In this document: in pieces, positions 26,174 through 34,233 of the stretch | Layout: each line of letters starts with the position of its first letter | How positions within the stretch are numbered: the first letter of the stretch is position 1 | Assembly: GCA_036787895.1 (NCBI GenBank) | Contig: DAIQOK010000015.1 | Span: forward strand, 19,763-83,762 | From: UBA7662 sp036787895 | GTDB lineage: Bacteria > Bacteroidota > Bacteroidia > UBA7662 | Length of the DNA stretch: 64,000 nt | Direction: 5' to 3' | Notes under the pieces: generated by a model | The model's database searches: none | What the model was told of the DNA's origin: nothing | What the model saw: the letters and a program-made list of their open reading frames with translations, nothing else | Made by a program: the position numbers and the translations under genes

Positions 26174-26343
26174 GGCCTTTACATGATTTGAGTCAAAATT
26201 TGACCGGCAAATGTGAAGATTTGCGAAAATGAAGGATGGCATGCCTTAGTCTTGGCTGCTTAACGTTTGGTTAAAGCTTTTTGACAATAGGCATTATTGT
26301 CGGTAAAAACCTTATTTTCGACCCTGTTAAAAACCCTTTACGC

Positions 26344-29300
26344 ATGCTTCAATATCAGCGGATCAATAATATCATAGGCTGGCTCATTTTTGCCGTGGCC
26401 GCGGTCGTGTATACGCTCACCCTTGAGCCCACTACTTCTTTTTGGGACTGTGGTGAATTTATCTCGGCTTGTTTCAAAATGCAGGTCATGCACCCACCCG
26501 GTGCCCCTTTCTTTATGCTTACCGGGCGTATGTTCACCCTTTTTGCAAGCGACCCGAGTCAGGTAGCCTGGACGGTGAACTTCATGAGTGGCATTACCTC
26601 GGCTTTCACCATATTGTTCCTGTTTTGGACGGTGACAGCTTTCGGTCGCAAACTCCTCGAGAAAGAAGGTGCCATGAGCAGCGGCGCCCTGTTTGCCCTC
26701 ATGGGTGCAGGTGCCGTAGGTGCACTGGCCTATACTTTTACCGATTCGTTCTGGTTTTCGGCTGTAGAAGGTGAGGTTTATGCTTATTCTTCCTTCTTTA
26801 CGGCCATCGTATTTTGGGCCATTTTGAAGTGGGAGCGGGTAGCACACGAAGCCGACAGCAACCGTTGGCTGATTCTCATCGCTTACCTGATGGGTTTATC
26901 TATAGGTGTACACTTATTGAACTTGCTGGCCATTCCGGCCATCTGTTTTGTGTACTATTTCCGCAAATACGAAACCAGTCGCAAAGGGGTGATTTATACC
27001 CTGCTCGCCTCGGTGGGTATTTTAGGTTTTGTACAATATGGTGTGATTCCGGGCATTACCACCATTTCGGCTTATAGCGATTTGTTTTTTGTGAATACCA
27101 TCGGCCTTGGCTTCGGCTCAGGTGTGGTGATTTTCTGTTCTTTGTTGATTGCCGCCATCGTTTATGGTATTTGGTATACGCACAAACACGGCAAAGTACT
27201 TTACAACAGCGCCCTCCTTGCCTTAAGTTTTATCATCATGGGATATGGCACTTATGCCATGATTGTGATACGCTCGGCTGCCAATCCGCCGATTGATATG
27301 AACAATCCGGAGAACGTTTTTTCGCTGTTGAGCTACCTTAACCGCGAACAGTACGGCGATCGTCCTTTATTGTATGGCCCTTATTTTACAGCGAATGTAG
27401 TGGATCAGAAAGAAGGCAAAATGCGCTACCGCAAAGGCGACGATGCCTATATCCCTACCGGTAGGGACATTACCGCCGTTTATGATAAGGCGCAGATGAC
27501 CATCCTGCCACGGGCTTACAAACGGGCCGGGACACAACAACGCCACATCGACTTCTACAAACAATGGTTGGGTTTACGCGACGGGCAAAAGCCGACTTTC
27601 AGCGACAATATGAACTTCCTGTTCAGCTACCAGCTCGGACATATGTACTTCCGCTATTTCATGTGGAATTTTGTGGGTCGCCAGAACGACATACAAGGCC
27701 AGGGCATGGATTATGAGCGCGGCAACTGGATCAGCGGTATCGATGCCCTTGACGAAAGTCGGGTGGGACCAACCAAACTTCTCCCGAGTAGCAAAAGCAT
27801 GAATAAGGGCCGTAATGTATACTACGGACTGCCATTATTGTTGGGATTGATAGGTTTGTGGTACCAATACCGCAAAGACAAACAGGATTTCTGGGTGGTT
27901 ACTTTCCTCTTTGTGTTGACCGGTATCGCCATCAACGTCTACCTCAACCCTGAGCCACTTCAGCCCCGTGAGCGGGATTACGCCTATGTAGGCTCCTTCT
28001 ATGCTTATGCCATCTGGATTGGTCTGGGTGTACTTGGTTTGTTCGAGCTGCTCCGCAAACGTCTGCCCGAAACCGTGGTTGCCTTGGGTGTAATTGCCAT
28101 TACTTTGGTTGCCGTACCCGGCATACTCGCTGCCGAAAACTGGGACGACCACGACCGTTCCAACAAATACACCGCCCGCGACTTTGCCATCAATTACCTC
28201 GAAAGTTGTGCGCCTAACGCCATCCTCTTCACCATGGGCGATAACGATACTTATCCGTTGTGGTATGCCCAGGAGGTAGAAGGCATACGCACCGATGTAC
28301 GCATCGTTAACCTGAGTCTATTGGGTACTGATTGGTACATCAATCAGCTGCGTCGCCCGATGAATGCCAGTGCGCCAATCAAACTGAGCATAGGACCAGA
28401 GCAAATTGCCCAGGGTGTACGCGATTATGTGCCTTTTTACGATCGCAAATTAACTGGAGCCTATGAAGTAGGACAAATCATGAATTTTGTGACCAATGAA
28501 GATCCTCAGGCGAAACTGCCGACCCAGGGAGGTGATTTAATCAATTATTTCCCGACTAAAAACTTCGTTATTCCGGTGAACAAAGCCAATGTGGTGAAAC
28601 AAGGTGCCATGGCCGATACCGCCATGATGCTGGATGCCGTGGTTTGGGAATTCCCGAAAAACAACATCCTCAAAAACGACCTCATCGTACTCGATCTCCT
28701 GGCGCAAAACAACTGGGAGCGCCCGGTGTACTGGACCATTTCGATGGGGCCGGAGTCCTATCTCGGCTTGGAAGATTATTTCCAGCTCGAAGGGCTTACC
28801 TATCGTTTGGTGCCTGTGCGTACGCCTTCACAACAAGGTCAGCGTGCACGTGTTGATTCCAAAATCATGTACGACAACTTCATGAATAAGTTCAAATGGG
28901 GCAATATGAACCAGGGAATTTATGTCGATCCGGAGTCGAGCCGCATGACCATCAATTTGCGCAGCAATGCCATTCGTTTGGCTGAGGTATTATTGGGAGA
29001 AGGCAAAAAAGAAGAAGCCGCCAAGGTCATTCTGAAAGCCGATGCCGAAATGCCACATCCGCAGGTGCCTTATATGCTGTACACTTACCGCATGGTGGAG
29101 TTGTTGCACATGGCCGGCAGCACCGAAGAAGCCAACCGCATGGCGAAAGGTTTGTTCGAAGTGTTTGAAGAAGATGCCCGCTATTACCGCAGTCTGCGTG
29201 GCAAAGTGCTCAGTTTCTACGAGCGCGATATGCAGAATGCCATGGCCATCATGAATGAAATGGTACGCATCGCCCGCGCCAATGGGCAGAACGAGCTCGC

Positions 29301-29355
29301 CGATGATTTCGACAAACGTTTTAAAGTATTTACCGGCGGCGGCATGCCGAACTAA
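26344..29355 (+). CDS. DUF2723 multi-membrane protein, GT-C-like, possible protein O-mannosyltransferase
   Basis: The 1003 residues open with a hydrophobic segment and the DUF2723 signature TLEPTTSFWDCGEFISACFKMQVMHPPGAP; the acidic WDCGE motif in the first loop is typical of GT-C transferases. About a dozen transmembrane segments follow to residue about 600. A large soluble part then contains LFTMGDNDTYPLWYAQEVEG and a C-terminal helical repeat-like region. DUF2723 occurs in human TMEM260, a protein O-mannosyltransferase; glycosylation of exported proteins is therefore a reasonable inference. ATG 26344 is preferred because an ATA/GTA-rich stretch precedes it. Confidence 0.85.
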   Translation: MLQYQRINNIIGWLIFAVAAVVYTLTLEPTTSFWDCGEFISACFKMQVMHPPGAPFFMLTGRMFTLFASDPSQVAWTVNFMSGITSAFTILFLFWTVTAFGRKLLEKEGAMSSGALFALMGAGAVGALAYTFTDSFWFSAVEGEVYAYSSFFTAIVFWAILKWERVAHEADSNRWLILIAYLMGLSIGVHLLNLLAIPAICFVYYFRKYETSRKGVIYTLLASVGILGFVQYGVIPGITTISAYSDLFFVNTIGLGFGSGVVIFCSLLIAAIVYGIWYTHKHGKVLYNSALLALSFIIMGYGTYAMIVIRSAANPPIDMNNPENVFSLLSYLNREQYGDRPLLYGPYFTANVVDQKEGKMRYRKGDDAYIPTGRDITAVYDKAQMTILPRAYKRAGTQQRHIDFYKQWLGLRDGQKPTFSDNMNFLFSYQLGHMYFRYFMWNFVGRQNDIQGQGMDYERGNWISGIDALDESRVGPTKLLPSSKSMNKGRNVYYGLPLLLGLIGLWYQYRKDKQDFWVVTFLFVLTGIAINVYLNPEPLQPRERDYAYVGSFYAYAIWIGLGVLGLFELLRKRLPETVVALGVIAITLVAVPGILAAENWDDHDRSNKYTARDFAINYLESCAPNAILFTMGDNDTYPLWYAQEVEGIRTDVRIVNLSLLGTDWYINQLRRPMNASAPIKLSIGPEQIAQGVRDYVPFYDRKLTGAYEVGQIMNFVTNEDPQAKLPTQGGDLINYFPTKNFVIPVNKANVVKQGAMADTAMMLDAVVWEFPKNNILKNDLIVLDLLAQNNWERPVYWTISMGPESYLGLEDYFQLEGLTYRLVPVRTPSQQGQRARVDSKIMYDNFMNKFKWGNMNQGIYVDPESSRMTINLRSNAIRLAEVLLGEGKKEEAAKVILKADAEMPHPQVPYMLYTYRMVELLHMAGSTEEANRMAKGLFEVFEEDARYYRSLRGKVLSFYERDMQNAMAIMNEMVRIARANGQNELADDFDKRFKVFTGGGMPN

Positions 29356-29377
29356 GGCTTTTACAACTGAATAACTT

Positions 29378-29413
29378 AAGAGGTTACCCGCCAGGGTGGC
29401 CTCTTCTTTTTTT
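29378..29413 (+). terminator. Terminator of the DUF2723 gene
   Basis: A 12-bp stem AAGAGGTTACCC / GGGTGGCCTCTT (two G-U pairs) with loop GCCA and a seven-T tail, 22 bp past the stop codon. Confidence 0.9.
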
Positions 29414-29492
29414 AACCGACCTTTGTAAAAATTCTATCCGCGAAAATCCGCTTAATCATAAAAAATCCGCGTCCCATCACTAAGCTCCAATT

Positions 29493-30272
29493 ATGAACCG
29501 CCCCCTACGCCAGCAACGCCCTTCCCGCCCCGAATTTGAAGACCTCGCCTTCGGTATTCATGCCATTTATGAACTCATTCAGGCCGGCAAAGAAATCAAC
29601 CGCATACTGGTTGCCCGCGATGTTAAAAACGAAGGGCTAAAGGAGTTGATCAGCCTGGCACGACAGCGCGAAATAGTGGTACAGGAAGTACCTAAAGAAA
29701 AGCTTAACGGGCTCACCGGCAAAAATCACCAGGGGGTTATCGCTTTTGTATCGCCCATCGAATACCAAAAGCTGGAGAACGTTTTGCCGATGCTTTTTGA
29801 ATCGGGCAAAACGCCTTTACTGCTGGTGCTCGACCGCATCACCGACGTACGTAATCTCGGCGCCATTGCCCGTACCGCCTATTGTGCCGGCGTAGGTGCG
29901 CTGGTGCTTCCCGAGCGTGATTCCGCTTCAGTTACCGGCGATGCCATGAAAACCTCAGCAGGGGCTTTGGCCAGTCTGCCAGTTTGTCGCGAGCGCTCGC
30001 TGGAGCGGGTGGTTGATTATCTGCTCGAAAGTGGGGTACAGGTCATTGCCGCCAGCGAACACGCCAAAGAAGCCTATTACCAAATCGATATGACCCTACC
30101 CACCGCCATCATCATGGGATCGGAGGAAGACGGGATTAGTCCGGCGCTCCTGAGAAAAGCAACGCATCTGGCACGTATACCCATTCAGGGCACTGTAGGT
30201 TCATTGAATGTAGGGGTAGCTGCCGCGGTGATGTTGTTTGAGGTGGTGAGGCAAGCTAATTTGCGGGGATAG
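29493..30272 (+). CDS. rlmB: 23S rRNA (guanosine-2'-O)-methyltransferase, RlmB/SpoU family
   Basis: The 259 residues comprise an N-terminal L30e-like substrate domain (FGIHAIYELIQAGKEINRILVARD) and a SPOUT knot with the three SpoU motifs: ITDVRNLGAIARTAYCAGV, IIMGSEEDGIS and GSLNVGVAAAVMLFE. The family methylates the ribose of G2251 in 23S rRNA, using SAM. It is the last conserved gene before the repeat-rich RHS island. Confidence 0.93.
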   Translation: MNRPLRQQRPSRPEFEDLAFGIHAIYELIQAGKEINRILVARDVKNEGLKELISLARQREIVVQEVPKEKLNGLTGKNHQGVIAFVSPIEYQKLENVLPMLFESGKTPLLLVLDRITDVRNLGAIARTAYCAGVGALVLPERDSASVTGDAMKTSAGALASLPVCRERSLERVVDYLLESGVQVIAASEHAKEAYYQIDMTLPTAIIMGSEEDGISPALLRKATHLARIPIQGTVGSLNVGVAAAVMLFEVVRQANLRG

Positions 30273-30309
30273 GGCGTATTTGCAGCCATCGGTAAAACGG
30301 GGTTTCTTG

Positions 30310-30328
30310 CCGTGAGCTTATCGAACGG
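30310..30328. repeat. TGAG...CGAA hairpin repeat, copy a
   Basis: Arms CCG / CGG flank the core TGAGCTTATCGAA. The arms are complementary, and the core is shared with copies at 30490, 30543, 30665, 30735, 31389, 35146 and 35186. Confidence 0.75.
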
Positions 30329-30481
30329 TGGACGTTTGTTCAGCAGTCGGTTAAACGGTGGTTAGACAGGGCTCGCCATGACGGTAAAAAAAGTAGATAT
30401 CATGGTGAGTTTAAGGAGCCAGGGTTTCGGGAAACTTTTTCCTTCGAGTTTCAAGTTTTTGCTGCTTATAAAGTTGATACC

Positions 30482-30517
30482 AAACCGATGGTTGAGCGCA
30501 GCCGAAACCTTCGGTTT
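30482..30517. repeat. TGAG...CGAA hairpin repeat, copy b, extended arms
   Basis: Core TTGAGCGCAGCCGAAA is flanked by GG / CC, and further out by AAACCGA / TCGGTTT, which are exactly complementary. One T/T mismatch separates the inner and outer arms. Confidence 0.75.
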
Positions 30518-30542
30518 TTACTTCAGATGCCGGTCATCGAGC

Positions 30543-30567
30543 CATGTCTGAGTTTATCGAAGACATG
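30543..30567. repeat. TGAG...CGAA hairpin repeat, copy c
   Basis: Arms CATGTC / GACATG flank core TGAGTTTATCGAA. This is a perfect 7-bp stem when the T and A at the core edge are included. Confidence 0.8.
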
Positions 30568-30664
30568 AGTCGAGATGGGCAGGAAGAAGTTTCTAAGGTT
30601 GTCTGCTCCTGATTTAGCTTGACTTTTATTTAGTTAAAATTGTTGATGATTTATCTTTTTGCCT

Positions 30665-30685
30665 ACCCTGAGTTTACCGAAGGGT
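30665..30685. repeat. TGAG...CGAA hairpin repeat, copy d
   Basis: Arms ACCC / GGGT flank core TGAGTTTACCGAA. Confidence 0.75.
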
Positions 30686-30734
30686 GCGGCAGTCGGTGTC
30701 GGAGGTTTAGGTTAAACGAGCTTTTAAAACCGGT

Positions 30735-30754
30735 GCCTGAGCGGAGTCGAAGGC
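30735..30754. repeat. TGAG...CGAA hairpin repeat, copy e
   Basis: Arms GCC / GGC flank core TGAGCGGAGTCGAA, the form that is most widespread in bacterial genomes. Confidence 0.75.
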
Positions 30755-30945
30755 AGCGGTTCTCCTAGCAGTATTCGTGCATCGAGCTAAAGGCGTCTGT
30801 GGTGCGTTTGTCGAACTAAGTTAGCCGAAGATTTGAGTCGAGATGGTAATGGAGCTGATTCTTCGCTCAAGGGCCCAACCTTTTAACATTATAACATTGA
30901 GCTTTACAACAGAAGATTTATATTGGTTTTTCCTTAGCCGAAAAG

Positions 30946-32292
30946 ATGACCAAGACCAGCAAACTATTGATCACACACTACTACAATGGCACGAGCCGTA
31001 TTGCCAGCCGTGTGGGTGGGGGCTTTAGCAGTCATCCTGATTTAACGTATGACCCTTTAAATGATCATACTTCGACTGGGTTCAGCACAGGCATCCTACT
31101 TCCCAGTGGGTTAGCATATGAAGAAAAATCACAAATGCTGATTACACCTTGGTTGCGAAATGCCGATTGTGCCGGATTAAATGAACAAATGGAATTCAGC
31201 TACAGTATGGATGTAGCCTACCAATTCACCAACCCCGGCCCCGACGGTGAACGGTATTTTTACCACAGCGATCACCTCGGTTCATCAGCTTTCATAACTT
31301 CCGAAATGTGCAGCATTCGCGAAGACCTTCTAAAAATAAGCACTACTGAGCAAAATGGCAATGCTACCCAGTTCCTGGCCTACTCCTGCACTGAGCCTGT
31401 CGAACGTGTGCCTTACGGCGAAACCCTGGCCGAAGAACAAAACAGCACCAGCTACTACTCGCCCTTTAAATTTTCCGCCAAGGAGAAAGACCCAGAGACT
31501 GGCAACAGCTACTTCGGCGCACGGTATTACAGCCCGGAGTTGAGTGTGTGGCTGAGTGTGGATCCGATGAGTGATAAGTATCCGAGCCATTCACCATATA
31601 ATTACACACTTCTAAACCCTGTTAACTTTGTCGACCCAGATGGAACGTCAGTTTGGCAACCGGATTCTGAAGGGAATTTAATCGCAGACCCAGGTGACAA
31701 CGCACTTTCATTAAGTGAACACTTAGGCATATCCTATGAGGAGGCAGATGAAATATTCTCTAATTTGGATAATTGGAACAATGGAAATAATACTTCTGGA
31801 ATTTCAGATGTTTCTGGAAACACCTTAAACTTTAGTGATGTTGGTTTAAGAATTGGAAATATTGCTGAGTATTATGAAGGGTTTACTAATTGGTCATTAA
31901 ACTCTTTTCGAGGTGATTTTTGGTTTGGCGATTATAAATGTAATCAATTTGTCTATGAGATTACATCTGCTGCGGGTGCAAGCCCAGGATTGCCAAACAA
32001 AGGAGGCCTTGGTGCTAGATTACCTGGAAGAGGGCCGTATCCGCCAACGGCTGGTCAATGGGGAGATCCTCAATTCAATATTACAAACTGGAGAAATTTA
32101 GACTCAGGTGAAAATCCAAGGAGGGGTGATGTAATTTCAATACCTCGTCAAACTATGAATGCAACTGGCCACGTTGGAATTGTGTTGCGGCCGGGAGTAG
32201 TTGTTAGTGCAGCGACTAGATCAGTTGTGATAAACGATTGGGGTTTTCGTACTAATCAAGCCCCAAAACTTCGAAGATTTTCAGGAAATTAA
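30946..32292 (+). CDS. Headless RHS tip with NlpC/P60-like cysteine-hydrolase toxin domain
   Basis: The 448 residues lack the signal, carrier and YD-repeat barrel of a full RHS protein. Residues 1-225 are the RHS core tip: YYNGTSRIASRV, FYHSDHLGSS, NGNATQF, PYGE, FSAKEKDPETGNSYFGARYYSPELSVWLSVDP and LLNPVNFVDPDG. After that hypervariable junction the DNA turns AT-rich, and residues about 226-448 form a papain-like domain: Cys332 in DYKCNQFVYE, GDVISI, His409 in TGHVGIV, and Asn430-Asp431 before WGFR. This suggests a peptidoglycan amidase or peptidase toxin; a CHAP-type relative is possible. An in-frame hairpin repeat adds SCTEPVE at about residue 149. The tip could only be delivered after recombination with a full-length RHS gene elsewhere. 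Confidence 0.82.
   Translation: MTKTSKLLITHYYNGTSRIASRVGGGFSSHPDLTYDPLNDHTSTGFSTGILLPSGLAYEEKSQMLITPWLRNADCAGLNEQMEFSYSMDVAYQFTNPGPDGERYFYHSDHLGSSAFITSEMCSIREDLLKISTTEQNGNATQFLAYSCTEPVERVPYGETLAEEQNSTSYYSPFKFSAKEKDPETGNSYFGARYYSPELSVWLSVDPMSDKYPSHSPYNYTLLNPVNFVDPDGTSVWQPDSEGNLIADPGDNALSLSEHLGISYEEADEIFSNLDNWNNGNNTSGISDVSGNTLNFSDVGLRIGNIAEYYEGFTNWSLNSFRGDFWFGDYKCNQFVYEITSAAGASPGLPNKGGLGARLPGRGPYPPTAGQWGDPQFNITNWRNLDSGENPRRGDVISIPRQTMNATGHVGIVLRPGVVVSAATRSVVINDWGFRTNQAPKLRRFSGN
31389..31411 (+). repeat. TGAG...CGAA repeat inserted in frame in the RHS coding sequence
   Basis: Core TGAGCCTGTCGAA (31392-31404) with near-complementary CAC / GTG sides and one extra C. It encodes CTEPVER, between QFLAY and VPYGE, a place where RHS proteins normally run straight from the Tyr to the PxGE motif. 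Confidence 0.7.
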
Positions 32293-32302
32293 AAAATTTA
32301 AA

Positions 32303-32860
32303 ATGAAAAGAATAATTGCATTTATTTGCTTAGTAATTTTTCTTTTGTGGTATAATTATCCTGAGCCTGTTTTTTATTCACCACCAATGTCTAATGAATC
32401 CATTCATATAGATAGTGTATTGAGTAAAATTGAGAATGATATTGTTGACCTAACATCCACCAGTGATTTAGTAACAAATAAATACTTTATTAAATTATGT
32501 TCATTTGCTGGATTAAACTTTACTCAGTTCTTTAATTATTTGGAAAGTGCTGATGTTAGCGAACAGCGAAAAATTATTTTAATTATGGCAGCTCATTCCT
32601 TGCCAAAAGATAAATTTGTTGAATTTTTTAAATACGGGTGTGATTTATACGTTCAAAAAAAGTTAAATGAAAATGAGCTATTATATCTGCTTGTGCCTGG
32701 GAATAATTGGAATAATCGGTCTTTTATTTATTTCTATAAACAAGAAATACGTTATGCCCTTAAGAAAATTAGAAATTCTGAAAGAAGTAATCATGAAATA
32801 AAGACCATAGTGAAAGATATTTTATCTGGTAAAATGACATTAATGCTCTATTTTGAATAA
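32303..32860 (+). CDS. Candidate immunity protein for the RHS toxin
   Basis: This 185-residue protein begins 10 bp after the toxin gene. Its N-terminus MKRIIAFICLVIFLLWYNY is a single hydrophobic segment that would export or anchor it in the periplasm, the compartment where a peptidoglycan hydrolase would act. The remainder is helical and charged (KIENDIVDLTSTSDLV ... KQEIRYALKKIRNSERSNHE). The DNA is strongly AT-rich like the toxin half and unlike the RHS core. I recognise no family. Immunity is inferred only from position, topology and composition. Confidence 0.68.
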   Translation: MKRIIAFICLVIFLLWYNYPEPVFYSPPMSNESIHIDSVLSKIENDIVDLTSTSDLVTNKYFIKLCSFAGLNFTQFFNYLESADVSEQRKIILIMAAHSLPKDKFVEFFKYGCDLYVQKKLNENELLYLLVPGNNWNNRSFIYFYKQEIRYALKKIRNSERSNHEIKTIVKDILSGKMTLMLYFE

Positions 32861-33055
32861 GTAATTCGTTCTCTATTCAAAGAATCTCCGATTTCTAAAG
32901 GAGTCTAATTTTTGTATTTATGAGATAAATAATGCGTTCTTCATACTAAAAGCTAATAACGTATTGAAAAACCACTCCTTGGCAAAGCTCCTGATTCACT
33001 CTGTGTTAAATAAACCATCGCAGAATGGTTCGACTGGGCTCCTTTAGAACTTTCT

Positions 33056-33542
33056 AGCCATATAACATTGAGCTTTACAACATAAGGGCTATATTGGTTT
33101 TTCCTTACCCGAAAAGATGACCAAGACCAGCAATCTATTGATCACATACTACTACAACGGCACGAGCCGTATTGCCAGCCGTGTAGGTGGGGGCTTTAGC
33201 AGTCACCCTGATTTAACTTACGACCCCTTAAATGATCATACTTCGACGGGGCTCAGTACAAGTGTGCCTTTGCCTAGTGGTTTGGGTTACGAGGAAAAAT
33301 CACAAACGCTCTCTACGCCCTGGACGCGAAATGCCGATTGCGCCGGATTAAATGAACAAATGGAATTCAGCTACAGTATGGATGTATCCTACCAATTCAC
33401 TAATTCGGGCCCCGACGGCGAGAGGTACTTTTATCATTCCGATCATCTTGGTTCAAGTCAGTTAAGTACGACTGCTGCAATTGGACAAACAATTTTTTCC
33501 AAATTCCGTAATCAAGGGTCTAAATGGTACATTTCAAAATGA
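33056..33542 (+). pseudogene. Second RHS tip, truncated before the toxin
   Basis: A near copy of 30885-31290: both have the shared leader (ATAACATTGAGCTTTACAAC) and an ATG (here 33117) beginning MTKTSNLLITYYYNGTSRIA. The 141-residue frame follows the first tip closely up to FYHSDHLGSS, then departs and stops 30 residues later in a Lys-rich tail (SKFRNQGSKWYISK). NGNATQ, PYGE, the GARYY hallmark and any toxin domain are missing. It looks like the recombination-prone front part of an RHS tip whose remainder was deleted. Confidence 0.75.
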
Positions 33543-33570
33543 GACTACTTTGCAGTACTGTAAAAAAATT

Positions 33571-34146
33571 ATGCTGAGCTGCCTAATCTTTATATGTATG
33601 GCTTGCTGTTTTATTCAGCACGAGCGCAATTCTATTAAGGGCAATAACCAAAGAGATAAAGTTGAGTATTGTTTTGAAGGAATATTGCAGTCAATTAAGG
33701 ATAAAAAAGTGATTACTTCGATTGATTCTTCAATTTATTCAACATTAAATTTAGATAGTCTAATTTATTCACAGGGCGAATTTAGTCGAGTAACTACAGA
33801 ATTTAAAGAAACCAATAATTATCCTGAAGGATATTTACTTCGTAATGGGAATGATAGTCTTTTAATCCTAATTGGAAGGGCAGTTGGTGCAGCCGCACCA
33901 ATGTGGAATTACGAGTGCTTTAAATTAGATTCTACAGGTATTTTAAGAAATTATAATTATGTTTCTTCGTTTAAGTCTGTTTATTCAGTGGTTTATGATA
34001 GTATAGGTTTGATTTTCATTTTTGTTGATGAAATTGATAACAGAGCGACTTTAAAGGATAGAAGAAGAAAGTCATCCCGCGATTTCTTTGTTTCTTTGTT
34101 ACGGTATGATAAGAGCATTCTTCAATTTAGATATCAATGCATATGA
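33571..34146 (+). CDS. Putative lipoprotein, orphan immunity-like
   Basis: The 191 residues from ATG 33571 open with MLSCLIFICMACCFIQHERN, a short hydrophobic signal with candidate lipid-modified Cys. Reading from 33481 instead would start inside the RHS tip in another frame, which is less likely. The mature part is beta-rich with many Asp, Ser and Tyr (VITSIDSSIYSTLNLDSLIYSQ). It is AT-rich and sits directly behind the truncated RHS tip, the place of an immunity gene. Family not recognised; the role is inferred from place. Confidence 0.6.
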   Translation: MLSCLIFICMACCFIQHERNSIKGNNQRDKVEYCFEGILQSIKDKKVITSIDSSIYSTLNLDSLIYSQGEFSRVTTEFKETNNYPEGYLLRNGNDSLLILIGRAVGAAAPMWNYECFKLDSTGILRNYNYVSSFKSVYSVVYDSIGLIFIFVDEIDNRATLKDRRRKSSRDFFVSLLRYDKSILQFRYQCI

Positions 34147-34233
34147 ATATTAGCTGATTTAATGGAACCTAAATATTCCCTACGTCAGCTCTAATCGAGT
34201 GATTTTTAGTAAATTCAGATTTAATATTAAAAA

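Larger units (their letters stand above)
30273..30897. other. Non-coding stretch dense in small palindromic repeats
   Basis: About 625 bp without a convincing gene. It holds at least five copies of the TGAG...CGAA hairpin family (listed separately). The 61-codon frame at 30843 overlaps the RHS tip and is not believed. From about 30885 the sequence matches the leader of the second RHS tip at about 33056. Confidence 0.7.

Noticed and set aside
26259..26276. A third Pho-box-like repeat upstream of the DUF2723 gene (CTTAACG-N4-GTTAAAG)
   Set aside because: The halves form an imperfect inverted repeat rather than a direct repeat, and no TAnnTTTG box follows 9 bp later.
30843..31028. 61-codon frame preceding the RHS tip
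   Set aside because: It reads the start of the RHS coding sequence in another frame and has no counterpart motif.
33481..33570. Start of the orphan lipoprotein at 33481
   Set aside because: That start lies inside the RHS tip in a different frame and would bury the signal sequence 30 residues inside; ATG 33571 fits a lipoprotein signal.
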